From: Spirochaeta thermophila DSM 6578
GTDB taxonomy: Bacteria; Spirochaetota; Spirochaetia; Winmispirales; Winmispiraceae
NCBI RefSeq assembly: GCF_000184345.1
Contig: NC_017583.1
Span: 1,922,001-1,986,000, forward strand
Direction of reading: 5' to 3'
Length of the DNA: 64,000 nt
Shown: positions 19,601 to 26,840 of the stretch, piece after piece
Layout: each line of letters opens with the position of its first letter
Numbering within the stretch: the first letter of the stretch is position 1
Position numbers and translations under genes: made by a program
The notes under the pieces: generated by a model
What the model saw: only the letters and a program-made list of their open reading frames with translations
What the model was told of the DNA's origin: nothing
The model's database searches: none

Positions 19601-20188
19601 GTCCTCGCCTCGGGGCGCGACGTGAACGTCCTCGTGCTCGACACCGAGGTGTACTCCAACACCGGCGGTCAGATGTCCAAGGCCACCCCGCTCGGCGCCA
19701 TCGCCAAGTTCGCCGCGGGCGGCAAGCCCATCCGCAAGAAGGACCTCGGCCTCATGGCCATGAGCTACGGCTACGTCTACGTGGCCCGGGTCGCCATGGG
19801 CTACAACCGCATCCAGACCATCAAGGCCTTCCTGGAGGCCGAGGCGTATCCCGGTCCCTCCATCATCATCGCCTACAGCCACTGTGTGGCCCACGGCATC
19901 GACATGGCCAAGGGTATGGATCAGCAGAAGGCCGCGGTCCAGAGCGGCATGTGGCCCCTCTACCGCTACAACCCGCTCCTCTCCGAAGAGGGCAAGAACC
20001 CGCTCGTCCTCGACTCCAGGGAACCCAACCTCCCTGTCGAGGAGTATCTCTACAAGGAGATCCGGTTCCGTGCCCTCAAGGAGATGAACCCGGAAAAGGC
20101 GAGCGCCTTCCTCGAAGAGGCGAAGAAGAACGTACAGCAGCAGTACCGCTTCTACAAACACCTGGCGGACATGCCGGTGGAAGGCTGA
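16601..20188 (+). CDS. nifJ: Pyruvate:ferredoxin (flavodoxin) oxidoreductase
   Basis: A 1195-residue single-chain enzyme that turns pyruvate and CoA into acetyl-CoA and CO2 while reducing ferredoxin, a central step of anaerobic sugar fermentation. The N-terminal domain has YPITPSSPMGELSD and the CoA/pyruvate-binding region. Two [4Fe-4S] clusters are carried by CIQCGDCSAVCP (from C698) and CTGCGACVNICP (from C754). The third cluster region is CAGCGETPYV. The thiamine-diphosphate motif is GGDGWAYDIGYGGLDHV, followed by DTEVYSNTGGQ. The length is normal for the homodimeric bacterial form. It has its own promoter and terminator. Confidence 0.97.
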   Translation: MADTKRMITIDGNTAAAYVAHATNEVIAIYPITPSSPMGELSDAYSAAGKKNIWGTVPTVVEMQSEAGAAGAVHGALTTGALTTTFTASQGLLLMIPNMFKIAGELTPTVFHIAARAVACQALSIFGDHSDVMAARSTGFAMLASNNVQEVMDFALIAQAASLESRIPFLHFFDGFRVSHEIQKVEEIPYDVMKEMLPQELIAAHRARALDPEHPTLKGTSQNPDVFFAARETVNKYYQATPAVVQKAMDTFARLTGRQYHLFDYVGAPDAERVVVLMGSGADTMEETVEYLVARGEKVGVLKVRLFRPFDAQAFVDALPATVKAIAVLDRTKEPGSIGEPLYEDVRTAIGEVMGSGNAKFSTYPVVVGGRYGLGSKEFTPAMCKAVLDNLKEKQPKNHFTVGIKDDVTFTSLDWDPSFSTEDDETFRAIFYGLGSDGTVGANKNSIKIIGESTDNYAQGYFVYDSKKAGTVTVSHLRFGKKPIKGAYLISDAHFLACHKFSFLEKYDMLGKLRKGGTFLLASPYDKDEVWDHLPAEVQKQIIDKEAKFYVINAHKIAEEVGMPGRINVIMQTAFFKIAGILPEQQAIQLIKESIVKTYGKKGKDVVDKNLKAVDRALEALEQVDYPKQVTSTIHMKPPVPEDAPPFVKEVLGEIIAGRGDDLPVSKLPDDGTYPTGTTKYEKRNIAEKVPVWDPDVCIQCGDCSAVCPHAVIRLKVYEEKHLEGAPAGFKFTDAKGKDFAGLKFTIQISPEDCTGCGACVNICPAYKKDEQGNKTDRKAINMEDYTEEIREKEMKNWEFFLTLPYPDRTNLNVATTKGSQLLEPLFEFSGACAGCGETPYVKLLTQLFGDRTVIANATGCSSIYGGNLPTTPYTTRADGRGPAWSNSLFEDAAEFGYGMRLTAEKLMEYGKELIARMLADKADVSPELLDRLLQNPQRSYEEVERQRADVAALKQALKKSTHPVAKDLLAVADYLVRKSVWILGGDGWAYDIGYGGLDHVLASGRDVNVLVLDTEVYSNTGGQMSKATPLGAIAKFAAGGKPIRKKDLGLMAMSYGYVYVARVAMGYNRIQTIKAFLEAEAYPGPSIIIAYSHCVAHGIDMAKGMDQQKAAVQSGMWPLYRYNPLLSEEGKNPLVLDSREPNLPVEEYLYKEIRFRALKEMNPEKASAFLEEAKKNVQQQYRFYKHLADMPVEG

Positions 20189-20208
20189 CGCCTCCAAGGC
20201 GACTCATG

Positions 20209-20235
20209 AGCCCACCCCCGGGGGGTGGGCTTTTT
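20209..20235 (+). terminator. nifJ terminator
   Basis: An uninterrupted G+C-rich hairpin (AGCCCACCCCC with GGGGGTGGGCT) runs into TTTTTC, 20 bases after the nifJ stop. Confidence 0.85.
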
Positions 20236-20287
20236 CATGATTTCTGCTACACTGTGGGAAATGCATGTCACACAAGGGAGGCGAGAG

Positions 20288-20806
20288 ATGGACTTCGTAC
20301 CGGTCTCACTCGAACACCTTTCGTTCAACCCCTTCACCAGTACGGCCGAACGATGGTTCCTCCTCACGGCAGGCAGCCGGGACACATGGAACACCATGAC
20401 GTGCAGCTGGGGAACCTTCGGCACGCTCTGGCACAAATCCGTCTGCATGGTCTTCGTCCGACCCACGAGATACACACATCGCCTCATGGAAGAGAGCGAG
20501 ACCTTCACCCTCTCCTTCCTCCCCGAGGAGCACAGACCCATCCTCCAGTTCTGCGGGAGCCACTCCGGACGGGACGTGGACAAGGCAGCGGCCACCGGTC
20601 TCGTACCGGTCGAGCTCTCCGCCGGCATCGGATTCGCCCAGGCCGATCTCGTCATCGAATGCAGGAAGATCGCCCGCTGGCCCATGCTCCCCGAGGGATT
20701 CCTCGACGCCGAGGCCATCGAGGTGTTCTACCCCAAGAAGGACTACCATACCATCTACGTGGGAGAGATCCTGGAGATCTGGGAAAAGCGCCAGGAGGAG
20801 GCCTGA
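20288..20806 (+). CDS. Flavin reductase / flavoredoxin-like FMN-binding protein
   Basis: A 172-residue protein of the flavin-reductase-like split-barrel family. It starts MDFVPVSLEHLSFNPF. NTMTCSWGTFGTLWHKSVCMVFVRPTRYTH is the FMN-binding region in which these proteins place a Thr/Ser-rich loop. The later segment HSGRDVDKAAATGL is the usual alpha-helical lid. Members such as flavoredoxin move electrons between flavins and other partners. The ATG has GGGAGGCGAG upstream. The open frame extends upstream, but the ribosome-binding site supports this start. It lies directly after the nifJ terminator, and a redox link to pyruvate oxidation is only suggestive. Confidence 0.82.
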   Translation: MDFVPVSLEHLSFNPFTSTAERWFLLTAGSRDTWNTMTCSWGTFGTLWHKSVCMVFVRPTRYTHRLMEESETFTLSFLPEEHRPILQFCGSHSGRDVDKAAATGLVPVELSAGIGFAQADLVIECRKIARWPMLPEGFLDAEAIEVFYPKKDYHTIYVGEILEIWEKRQEEA

Positions 20807-20867
20807 GCCTCTCAAAAAGAGAAGGCCACCTCTCTGGAAGGCGGCCTTCTGTACCCGGAACACACGC

Positions 20868-20896
20868 CATGCGGAGCAACGCTCCGCATGTTTTTT
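20868..20896 (+). terminator. Terminator after the flavin reductase gene
   Basis: A perfect 10-bp stem (CATGCGGAGC with GCTCCGCATG, loop AAC) followed by TTTTTT. Confidence 0.9.
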
Positions 20897-20940
20897 ATGC
20901 AATATACGTGCCAAACTTCAAAACATTGTGCTGCAATGAC

Positions 20941-21020
20941 TTGAATTCCACCCCTCTCTCACGATATGGCTATATGGGTCGTAATGACACATTCCGGGCG
21001 ACCCCGCCATGTCATTTTTA
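20941..21020 (+). promoter_or_regulatory. Possible promoter and attenuator-like hairpin before the PilZ gene
   Basis: TTGAAT and TATGGC lie 18 bases apart at 20941-20970. A hairpin follows (AATGACA at 20983 pairing with TGTCATT at 21010, with a G+C core) and then TTTA. It could be a short attenuated leader or a small RNA. No gene is seen between 20807 and 21092. Confidence 0.3.
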
Positions 21021-21092
21021 CCCGCACTATTTCCGCCCTTCCTCTGGTTTTTTCACCGGGGAGCGATTATATTTTAGGAGGTGGAGGTCACG

Positions 21093-21443
21093 ATGGAAGA
21101 ACGGAGAAAAACCCCGCGTGTACGCATCACCAAAGAGATCACAGTCTCTCCGCTCGAGAGGGAGGTATTCCTCGAGGTGAAGGCCCTCGACCTGGGTGAA
21201 GGCGGCATGCGTCTCTTGAGTCCGGAGGAGTTCCCCGTCGGAACCACCCTGTTCTTCACCATGGAGGTGGAAACCGACGACGGGATCGTGGATATTCAGG
21301 GAGAAGGGAACGTCATACACGTGAAGCAGGCCCCTGCCGAAGGATACGAGATAGGCCTCACCTTCTCCTACCTGCCCGATCTGGAGAGGGAGAAGCTTCA
21401 GGAGCTCATGCTCCTCCAGCGATACAGCGCACCCTCCCCATAA
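21093..21443 (+). CDS. PilZ-domain protein with altered c-di-GMP motif
   Basis: A 116-residue single-domain protein. The N-terminal RRKTPRVRI fits the PilZ RxxxR box. The second box reads DLGEGGMRL where the consensus is [D/N]xSxxG, so the Ser is replaced by Gly. The rest alternates strands as in a six-stranded PilZ barrel and ends with a helix (LEREKLQELMLLQRY). c-di-GMP binding is plausible but weakened by the Ser change. GGAGG five bases before the ATG at 21093 supports this start. A GTG four codons earlier is possible. Confidence 0.78.
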   Translation: MEERRKTPRVRITKEITVSPLEREVFLEVKALDLGEGGMRLLSPEEFPVGTTLFFTMEVETDDGIVDIQGEGNVIHVKQAPAEGYEIGLTFSYLPDLEREKLQELMLLQRYSAPSP

Positions 21444-21506
21444 CCCTTTACACATCCTGCGAAATCTGGCATAGGTTGACCGACCCCTGCGAGAGGAGTG
21501 CTCACG

Positions 21507-22154
21507 GTGTACAAACTGTCGGCTTCGATACTCAACGCCAACTTCGCCCGACTGGGAGACGAGATACGCGAGGTGGAGGACCTCATAGACGAGCTCCACC
21601 TCGACGTGATGGACGGACACTATGTCGACAACATCTCCTTCGGTCTTCCCGTCATAGGGACGCTGAGGAAGGAGTTCTCCTCCCTCGTCTTCGATACCCA
21701 CCTCATGATCAGCCATCCCGAACGATACTGGGAGGAATTCATAGAGGCGGGGAGCGACATCCTCGTGTTCCACTTGGAGGCCACCCCGAAGGCCTTCCTC
21801 ATCCTCCAGCGCATCAAGGAGAAGGGAAGACTGGCCGGCATTTCTCTCAACCCCGCCACCGATGTACGCCTCCTGGAGCCTGTGAAGGACCTCCTCGACA
21901 GGGTGCTCATCATGACCGTGGAACCCGGGTTCGGAGGCCAGCGGTTCCTTACTCCCATGCTCAGAAAGATCGAACAGGCCCGGGAGATCCTCGGTGACAG
22001 GGTCGACATAGAGGTGGACGGGGGTATCAACCCGACGACCATCGTCGAGGCCAGATCCGCGGGAGCCACCACCTTCGTGGTGGGATCGTCGATCTTCCAG
22101 TCCGAGGACAAGCGGGGAGAGATCCTCCGTCTCCGCGAGGCCCTCGCCACCTGA
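21507..22154 (+). CDS. rpe: Ribulose-phosphate 3-epimerase
   Basis: A 215-residue TIM-barrel enzyme interconverting ribulose 5-phosphate and xylulose 5-phosphate. Diagnostic motifs are LSASILNANF, HLDVMDGHYVDNISFG (metal ligands), VEPGFGGQRF and EVDGGINPTT (phosphate loop). GTG at 21507 is preferred because GAGAGG lies about 10 bases upstream; GTG at 21498 would overlap that site. It is convergent with rpiA, the other pentose-phosphate isomerisation gene, and the two stop codons abut as TGATCA. Confidence 0.95.
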   Translation: MYKLSASILNANFARLGDEIREVEDLIDELHLDVMDGHYVDNISFGLPVIGTLRKEFSSLVFDTHLMISHPERYWEEFIEAGSDILVFHLEATPKAFLILQRIKEKGRLAGISLNPATDVRLLEPVKDLLDRVLIMTVEPGFGGQRFLTPMLRKIEQAREILGDRVDIEVDGGINPTTIVEARSAGATTFVVGSSIFQSEDKRGEILRLREALAT

Positions 22155-22859
22155 TCATTCCCCGAGGGTACGAACCTCTCCGGAAGGGAGCCCCACACAG
22201 ACGGTGGGCCTGATTCGCGTGAAGAATCCGGTCTCGTACACCCCGGGGATGAGCCCGAGTCGTATCTCCATCTCCTCGGGATCCACGGGGGAAGGGAATC
22301 GGACGTCCACCAGGAGGTTGCCGTTGTCGGTCACGACCGGCCCCTGTTTCCCTGATCCGTGTCGGATCGTCCACTCCGCGCCCAGCGCCTCGAGGGCCTT
22401 GAGCACACAGGCCCTCGCTTCGGGGACCACCTCCACAGGAATGGGAAACCCCGTACCGATGTGGGGTACGAGCTTGCACTCCTCCACCACCACCACGAAC
22501 CTCCGGGCATTGTAGGCCACCAGCTTCTCCCTGAAGAGGGCGCCGCCGCCTCCCTTCACCAGGTGGAGGGCGGGATCCACCTCGTCGGCCCCGTCGATGG
22601 CGAGGTCCACCTCCCCCCCTATCTCGGGGTCGTTGAGGGACCTCACCGGGATACCGAGCCGGTGCGCCTCCATCTCGCTCGCGAAGCTCGTCGCAACCCC
22701 CACGATGCCCGAGAGACGCCCCTCTCTCATGTGCTCCCCTATCCTCCGTATCGCCCACACCGCGGTCGAGCCCGTACCCAGCCCTACTCTCATGCCATCC
22801 TTCACATGGGTGTCCACCGCGTGGAATGCCACACGACGCTTCATCTCTTCTCTATCCAC
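22155..22859 (-). CDS. rpiA: Ribose-5-phosphate isomerase A
   Basis: A 234-residue cytoplasmic enzyme that interconverts ribose 5-phosphate and ribulose 5-phosphate. It has GLGTGSTAVWAI (phosphate loop), AIDGADEVD (catalytic Asp region) and VKGGGGALFREKLV (catalytic Lys/Glu), all standard for RpiA. The start is taken as GTG at 22859; an ATG five codons later (MKRRVAFHA) is also possible since neither has an ideally spaced ribosome-binding site. TATACT at 22890-22895 on the minus strand is a likely -10. Confidence 0.94.
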   Translation of the reverse strand: MDREEMKRRVAFHAVDTHVKDGMRVGLGTGSTAVWAIRRIGEHMREGRLSGIVGVATSFASEMEAHRLGIPVRSLNDPEIGGEVDLAIDGADEVDPALHLVKGGGGALFREKLVAYNARRFVVVVEECKLVPHIGTGFPIPVEVVPEARACVLKALEALGAEWTIRHGSGKQGPVVTDNGNLLVDVRFPSPVDPEEMEIRLGLIPGVYETGFFTRIRPTVCVGLPSGEVRTLGE

Positions 22860-22949
22860 GACCTTCCCCCGAGTGAAATCTCAGAAGGCAGTATACGGGA
22901 ATCTTCCCACCCCATCCAGTCCCGATACCTCCAGAGAGAAACGCCTCGA

Positions 22950-22976
22950 TTGACAACTTCATGGGCTTCTTATAGT
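22950..22976 (+). promoter_or_regulatory. metE promoter
   Basis: TTGACA and TATAGT separated by 15 bases, slightly short. The leader of about 40 bases contains GGAAAGGAG before the ATG and has no room for a SAM riboswitch. Confidence 0.6.
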
Positions 22977-23022
22977 CTGACCCGGACAAAGAGTAAAGAG
23001 GCTCACGAGGAAAGGAGACGCC

Positions 23023-25290
23023 ATGGAGACACACGTCATCGGATTTCCCCGCATAGGTGCCCGCAGGGAACTCAAGAAAGCAGTGGAGGCATACTGGAAA
23101 GGCGCTGCAGACCGGTCTTCGCTCGAAGACACGGGGAAGCGGCTCATGGAATATGCATGGAAGACCCAGAAGGAGGCGGGACTCTCACTGGTGACAGTGG
23201 GTGACTTCTCCTACTACGACCATATCCTCGACATGGCCCTCGCGCTCTCCCTCATCCCCTCGCGATTCAGGAAAGAGGACTACCCCCACGACCTCGACCT
23301 CTCCTTCGCCCTCGCGCGGGGCGACAGGGAGCGCAACATCCCGGCCCTCGACATGACCAAGTGGTTCGATACCAACTACCACTACATCGTACCTGAACTG
23401 GAAGACTCCTCGTCGATCCGACTCGCGGAACACACCCGGATCGAGGAACAGGTGCATCTCGCCCGGAGTCTCGGCTACCGGGTGAAGGCCACCCTCCCCG
23501 GCCCCCTCACCTTCCTCTCCCTCGCCCGCGAGACCGGGGAGCGCCCCAGATGGTCCTTCGCCGACGAGGTGGGTAAGGCCTATGCGACGCTGCTCTCCCG
23601 TCTCGCCCCGCACTGCGAGTGGATACAGATGGAGGAGCCGATCCTCGCCACCGACCTCTCCTCCCCCCAGAAGCAGGCATGGGCCTCGATCTACGCCCAG
23701 CTCTCCGACCACACGGAGAGGATCCTGGTGGCCTGCTACTTCGGGCCAGTGGGAGAGAACATCGAGCTCCTCCTCTCCTCCGGCGTACGGGGCATCCACC
23801 TCGACCTCACACGCGAGGGGGTCGAGGTCCTCTCCCGGATTCCCGAAGACAGGGTCGTCTCCCTCGGGGTGATAGACGGACGGAACGTCTGGCGTACCGA
23901 CCTGGAGGCGGCGGCCCGGATAGTCGAACCGGAGGTGGCCCGAAGAGGAGAGGACAAGACGATGCTCTCCTCTTCCTGCTCGCTCCTCCATGTGCCCATC
24001 GACCTCGAGCTCGAGACAACACTCCCCGACTACATCAAGGAATGGCTCGCCTTCGCCGTGCAAAAGTGCAGGGAACTGAGTCTCCTCGCTCGTCACCTCA
24101 CGAACGGAGAGACAGGTCCGGAATGGGAGAGCGCACGAAAGGCAGCCGAGGCGAGGAGACGGCATCCCGAGGTCATGATCCCCCGCGTGAGGGAACGCGT
24201 GGCATCCGTCACAGGTGCACAGCTCGCCCGCTCCCTTCCCTTTGCCGATCGCAAGGCCCTCCAGCAGGAGAAGCTGGGCCTTCCACTCTTTCCCACCACC
24301 ACCATCGGCTCCTTCCCCCAGACCCCCGAGATCCGCAAGGTGAGAGCCCGGTTCAAGAGGGGGGAGATCTCGCGGGAGGAGTACGAGACCTATATGGAGG
24401 GCGAGATAGAGAGGGTCATCCGGGAACAGGAGGCCCTCGGCCTGGACGTCCTGGTGCACGGAGAGCCGGAACGGAACGATATGGTGGAGTACTTCGCAGA
24501 ACTCCTGCCGGGCTACTGCACCACGACCAATGGGTGGGTGCAGAGCTATGGGACTCGATGCGTGAAGCCCCCCATCATCTACGGCGACGTCCACCGCTCC
24601 GAGCCCATGACCATTCGGTGGATCACCTACGCCCAGTCGCTCACCTCCCGGCCGGTGAAAGGCATGCTCACGGGGCCGGTCACCATGCTCAAGTGGAGTT
24701 TCGTCCGGGACGACATCCCCGCCCGGGACGTCGCGTTCCAGATCGCCCTCGCACTCAGGGACGAGGTGGCGGACCTCGAAGCTCAGGGCATCACCGTCAT
24801 CCAGATAGACGAGCCCGCCATCAGGGAGGGGCTCCCCCTGAGGAGGACGCAGTGGGAGGAGTATCTCACCTGGGCCACCGACGCCTTCCGCCTCGCGAGC
24901 TCGGGGGCGGCCCCCGGCACACAGATCCACACCCACATGTGTTACAGCGATTTCGAGGACATCATCGAGTGGATCGCCCGGCTCGACGCCGACGTCATCA
25001 GCATAGAGGCCTCGCGGAGCGACATGCAGCTCCTCGAGGCGTTCCACCGCTTCGAATACCCCAACGACATCGGACCGGGTGTATACGACGTGCACAGTCC
25101 CAGGATCCCCGGCATCGAGGAGATGTACCGCCTCCTCAAGAAGGCCCTCGAGGTGATCGCCCCCGGGCAGCTCTGGGTGAACCCGGATTGCGGACTCAAG
25201 ACCCGTGCCTGGGAGGAGGTGCGTCCCTCCCTCACCAACATGGTGGAAGCCGCTCGGAGACTCAGGAAGGAGTACGACGGGGGGAAATGA
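23023..25290 (+). CDS. metE: Cobalamin-independent methionine synthase
   Basis: A 755-residue enzyme that moves a methyl group from 5-methyl-tetrahydropteroyl-triglutamate to homocysteine. The N-terminal barrel begins HVIGFPRIGARRELKKAVE. The catalytic barrel starts near residue 420 (TTTIGSFPQTPEIRK). Zinc ligands are visible as H638 and C640 in HTHMC and C723 in NPDCGLKTR, matching H641/C643/C726 of the E. coli enzyme. VHGEPERNDMVEYF and QIDEPAIREGLP are further signatures. The length is normal. It has its own promoter and a good ribosome-binding site. Confidence 0.97.
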   Translation: METHVIGFPRIGARRELKKAVEAYWKGAADRSSLEDTGKRLMEYAWKTQKEAGLSLVTVGDFSYYDHILDMALALSLIPSRFRKEDYPHDLDLSFALARGDRERNIPALDMTKWFDTNYHYIVPELEDSSSIRLAEHTRIEEQVHLARSLGYRVKATLPGPLTFLSLARETGERPRWSFADEVGKAYATLLSRLAPHCEWIQMEEPILATDLSSPQKQAWASIYAQLSDHTERILVACYFGPVGENIELLLSSGVRGIHLDLTREGVEVLSRIPEDRVVSLGVIDGRNVWRTDLEAAARIVEPEVARRGEDKTMLSSSCSLLHVPIDLELETTLPDYIKEWLAFAVQKCRELSLLARHLTNGETGPEWESARKAAEARRRHPEVMIPRVRERVASVTGAQLARSLPFADRKALQQEKLGLPLFPTTTIGSFPQTPEIRKVRARFKRGEISREEYETYMEGEIERVIREQEALGLDVLVHGEPERNDMVEYFAELLPGYCTTTNGWVQSYGTRCVKPPIIYGDVHRSEPMTIRWITYAQSLTSRPVKGMLTGPVTMLKWSFVRDDIPARDVAFQIALALRDEVADLEAQGITVIQIDEPAIREGLPLRRTQWEEYLTWATDAFRLASSGAAPGTQIHTHMCYSDFEDIIEWIARLDADVISIEASRSDMQLLEAFHRFEYPNDIGPGVYDVHSPRIPGIEEMYRLLKKALEVIAPGQLWVNPDCGLKTRAWEEVRPSLTNMVEAARRLRKEYDGGK

Positions 25291-25300
25291 AAAACTTTCC

Positions 25301-25329
25301 TTGACAAATAACCCAAGCCCTTATATGGT
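25301..25329 (+). promoter_or_regulatory. Promoter of the DbpA-domain gene
   Basis: TTGACA and TATGGT with exactly 17 bases between, starting 11 bases after the metE stop. Confidence 0.8.
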
Positions 25330-25361
25330 AAAAGCATATACTCAACGGTGAGGGATTCCAA

Positions 25362-26840
25362 GTGGGACGACAGACAAAGAGCACGCTGCAGAACGGTATC
25401 CCTGCGATCTTCCAGAATCCTGAGGTCGAGGCCCTTCTTGCGAAAGGGAAGGATGTGATCATCCAGGTGGAAGAGGGGGAATTCCCCTACCCCGCCTACT
25501 TCTTCAGAGGGTTCCCCAAGGTGGTGGAACGTGAAGGTCTCTACCTCACCTCCACGGAACAGCGCATCATCGATCTCATCCGCGAGGCAGGGATGCACCC
25601 TGCCTCGCTTCCCGAGCTCCTCTTCCTGGGGGGGAGGACCACCCCGAGGCGGGAGGCCCAAGCGCTGGCCTTCCCCTCCCACGCCATCTGCTGCACCGCC
25701 ACACGCCTCATAGACCACATACGGAGGGACAATCTCTCCCTCCAGCACATCAGGCGAGTCGTGATGGAATATCCGCGGGATGGAGAAACCGCGGAGATAT
25801 TCAAGGCCGATGTGGAGTTCGTTCTCTCGAAGGTGCCTTCACACCCGCAGTGCATCGTCCTCTCCTCCGACCCGCAACGCGCAATCGCCGACCTCAAGGA
25901 GGTCCTCTCCCATCCGCAGATCGTGCCTCTCTCCAGCTGGAAAAAGAGCCGAACCGAAAAGGCGTGGTTCCCCCTGGAGGCCCCCGAACGGATGGCCGAG
26001 GCCGTCGCCGACCTCATCCTGAGTCATGACCTCAAGAAAGTGATCTGCTACGTGCCCGAGGCGCTCACCGAGAAGCTGAGACGGACATTCATCAGAACGC
26101 ACATCTCCTTCTCTTCCATACTCCGGGATTCCTCGCCCGGGGCAGAGGATCGCGCACTCAAGAAGTTCAAGACCCTCGACGCCGAGGTGCTCCTCCTGGA
26201 AGCCCCTCGCCCCTTCCCCTCCCTCTACACGGCGAAGGCCGTGATCTTTGCCGGCGTCCCGGGCCCGGACATCTTCCTTCAGGGAAAACGGTGTCTGAGC
26301 GAGCACATACCTCTCACACATCTGTTCCTCCTCGCCCCGCAGACCGAGGAGGAGAGGATCCATGAACTCGAAAGCCGGGTGGGCTCGATCGCACGGCGGG
26401 AACCGCCTGACGAGGAGGCCGTGGCGCAGGGATTCCTCGAGCGCGTCCTGGAATGTGTCGACGGGCAGAGTCCTCACGTCATCGAACCATACAGGAAGGC
26501 CTTCAGGAAAGCGGTGCCCTTCTTCCGCAGGGCGGACGTGGCCGCCTATCTCGTGCGGAACATCCTTTCCGACTCTGCGCGGAGCCTGCTGCCCATGCAG
26601 GACATATTCTTCAGTATGGGGAAGAACCGCAAGATCTTCCCGGAAGATCTCAAGGAACTCGTGCTCTCGGTGGAAGGTCTCACGGAAGAGGATATCGGAG
26701 AGATTCGGGTTCTCGACAACTATTCCTTCGTGGAAGTGAGCGAGCCGTTCGCGGAGAAGGTCATCTCCACCCTCAACGGTACGGACTTCAAGGGAAAACG
26801 ACTCACGGTCAACTACGGTAAACGGAGGAGTGGGAGGTGA
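25362..26840 (+). CDS. Degenerate DEAD-box helicase-like protein with DbpA RNA-binding domain
   Basis: A 492-residue protein with the length and order of a DEAD-box helicase but without its catalytic motifs. Residues 10-48 align to the Q-motif and Walker A region, where GKDVIIQVEEGEFPYPAYFF replaces the usual GxDVIxQAxTGxGKTxAF. GG is kept at 90-91 and CTATRLIDHIRR (111-122) matches motif Ib. VVMEYPRDGE (133-142) stands where VLDEAD is expected, and SSD (168-170) stands for SAT. A second RecA-like part covers about 195-345. Residues 413-487 form a clear DbpA C-terminal domain (IFFSMGKNRKIFPEDLKELV, YSFVEVSEPFAEKVI), which in DbpA binds 23S rRNA hairpin 92. It probably binds rRNA without ATP hydrolysis. 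Start GTG with GAGGG upstream. Confidence 0.75.
   Translation: MGRQTKSTLQNGIPAIFQNPEVEALLAKGKDVIIQVEEGEFPYPAYFFRGFPKVVEREGLYLTSTEQRIIDLIREAGMHPASLPELLFLGGRTTPRREAQALAFPSHAICCTATRLIDHIRRDNLSLQHIRRVVMEYPRDGETAEIFKADVEFVLSKVPSHPQCIVLSSDPQRAIADLKEVLSHPQIVPLSSWKKSRTEKAWFPLEAPERMAEAVADLILSHDLKKVICYVPEALTEKLRRTFIRTHISFSSILRDSSPGAEDRALKKFKTLDAEVLLLEAPRPFPSLYTAKAVIFAGVPGPDIFLQGKRCLSEHIPLTHLFLLAPQTEEERIHELESRVGSIARREPPDEEAVAQGFLERVLECVDGQSPHVIEPYRKAFRKAVPFFRRADVAAYLVRNILSDSARSLLPMQDIFFSMGKNRKIFPEDLKELVLSVEGLTEEDIGEIRVLDNYSFVEVSEPFAEKVISTLNGTDFKGKRLTVNYGKRRSGR

Noticed and set aside
20821-20853. GAAGGCC/GGCCTTC hairpin as the terminator of the flavin reductase gene
   Set aside because: It has a long loop and no T run; the next hairpin (20868-20896) with TTTTTT is the better terminator.
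22977-23022. SAM or cobalamin riboswitch before metE
   Set aside because: The leader is only about 40 bases, too short for either aptamer.
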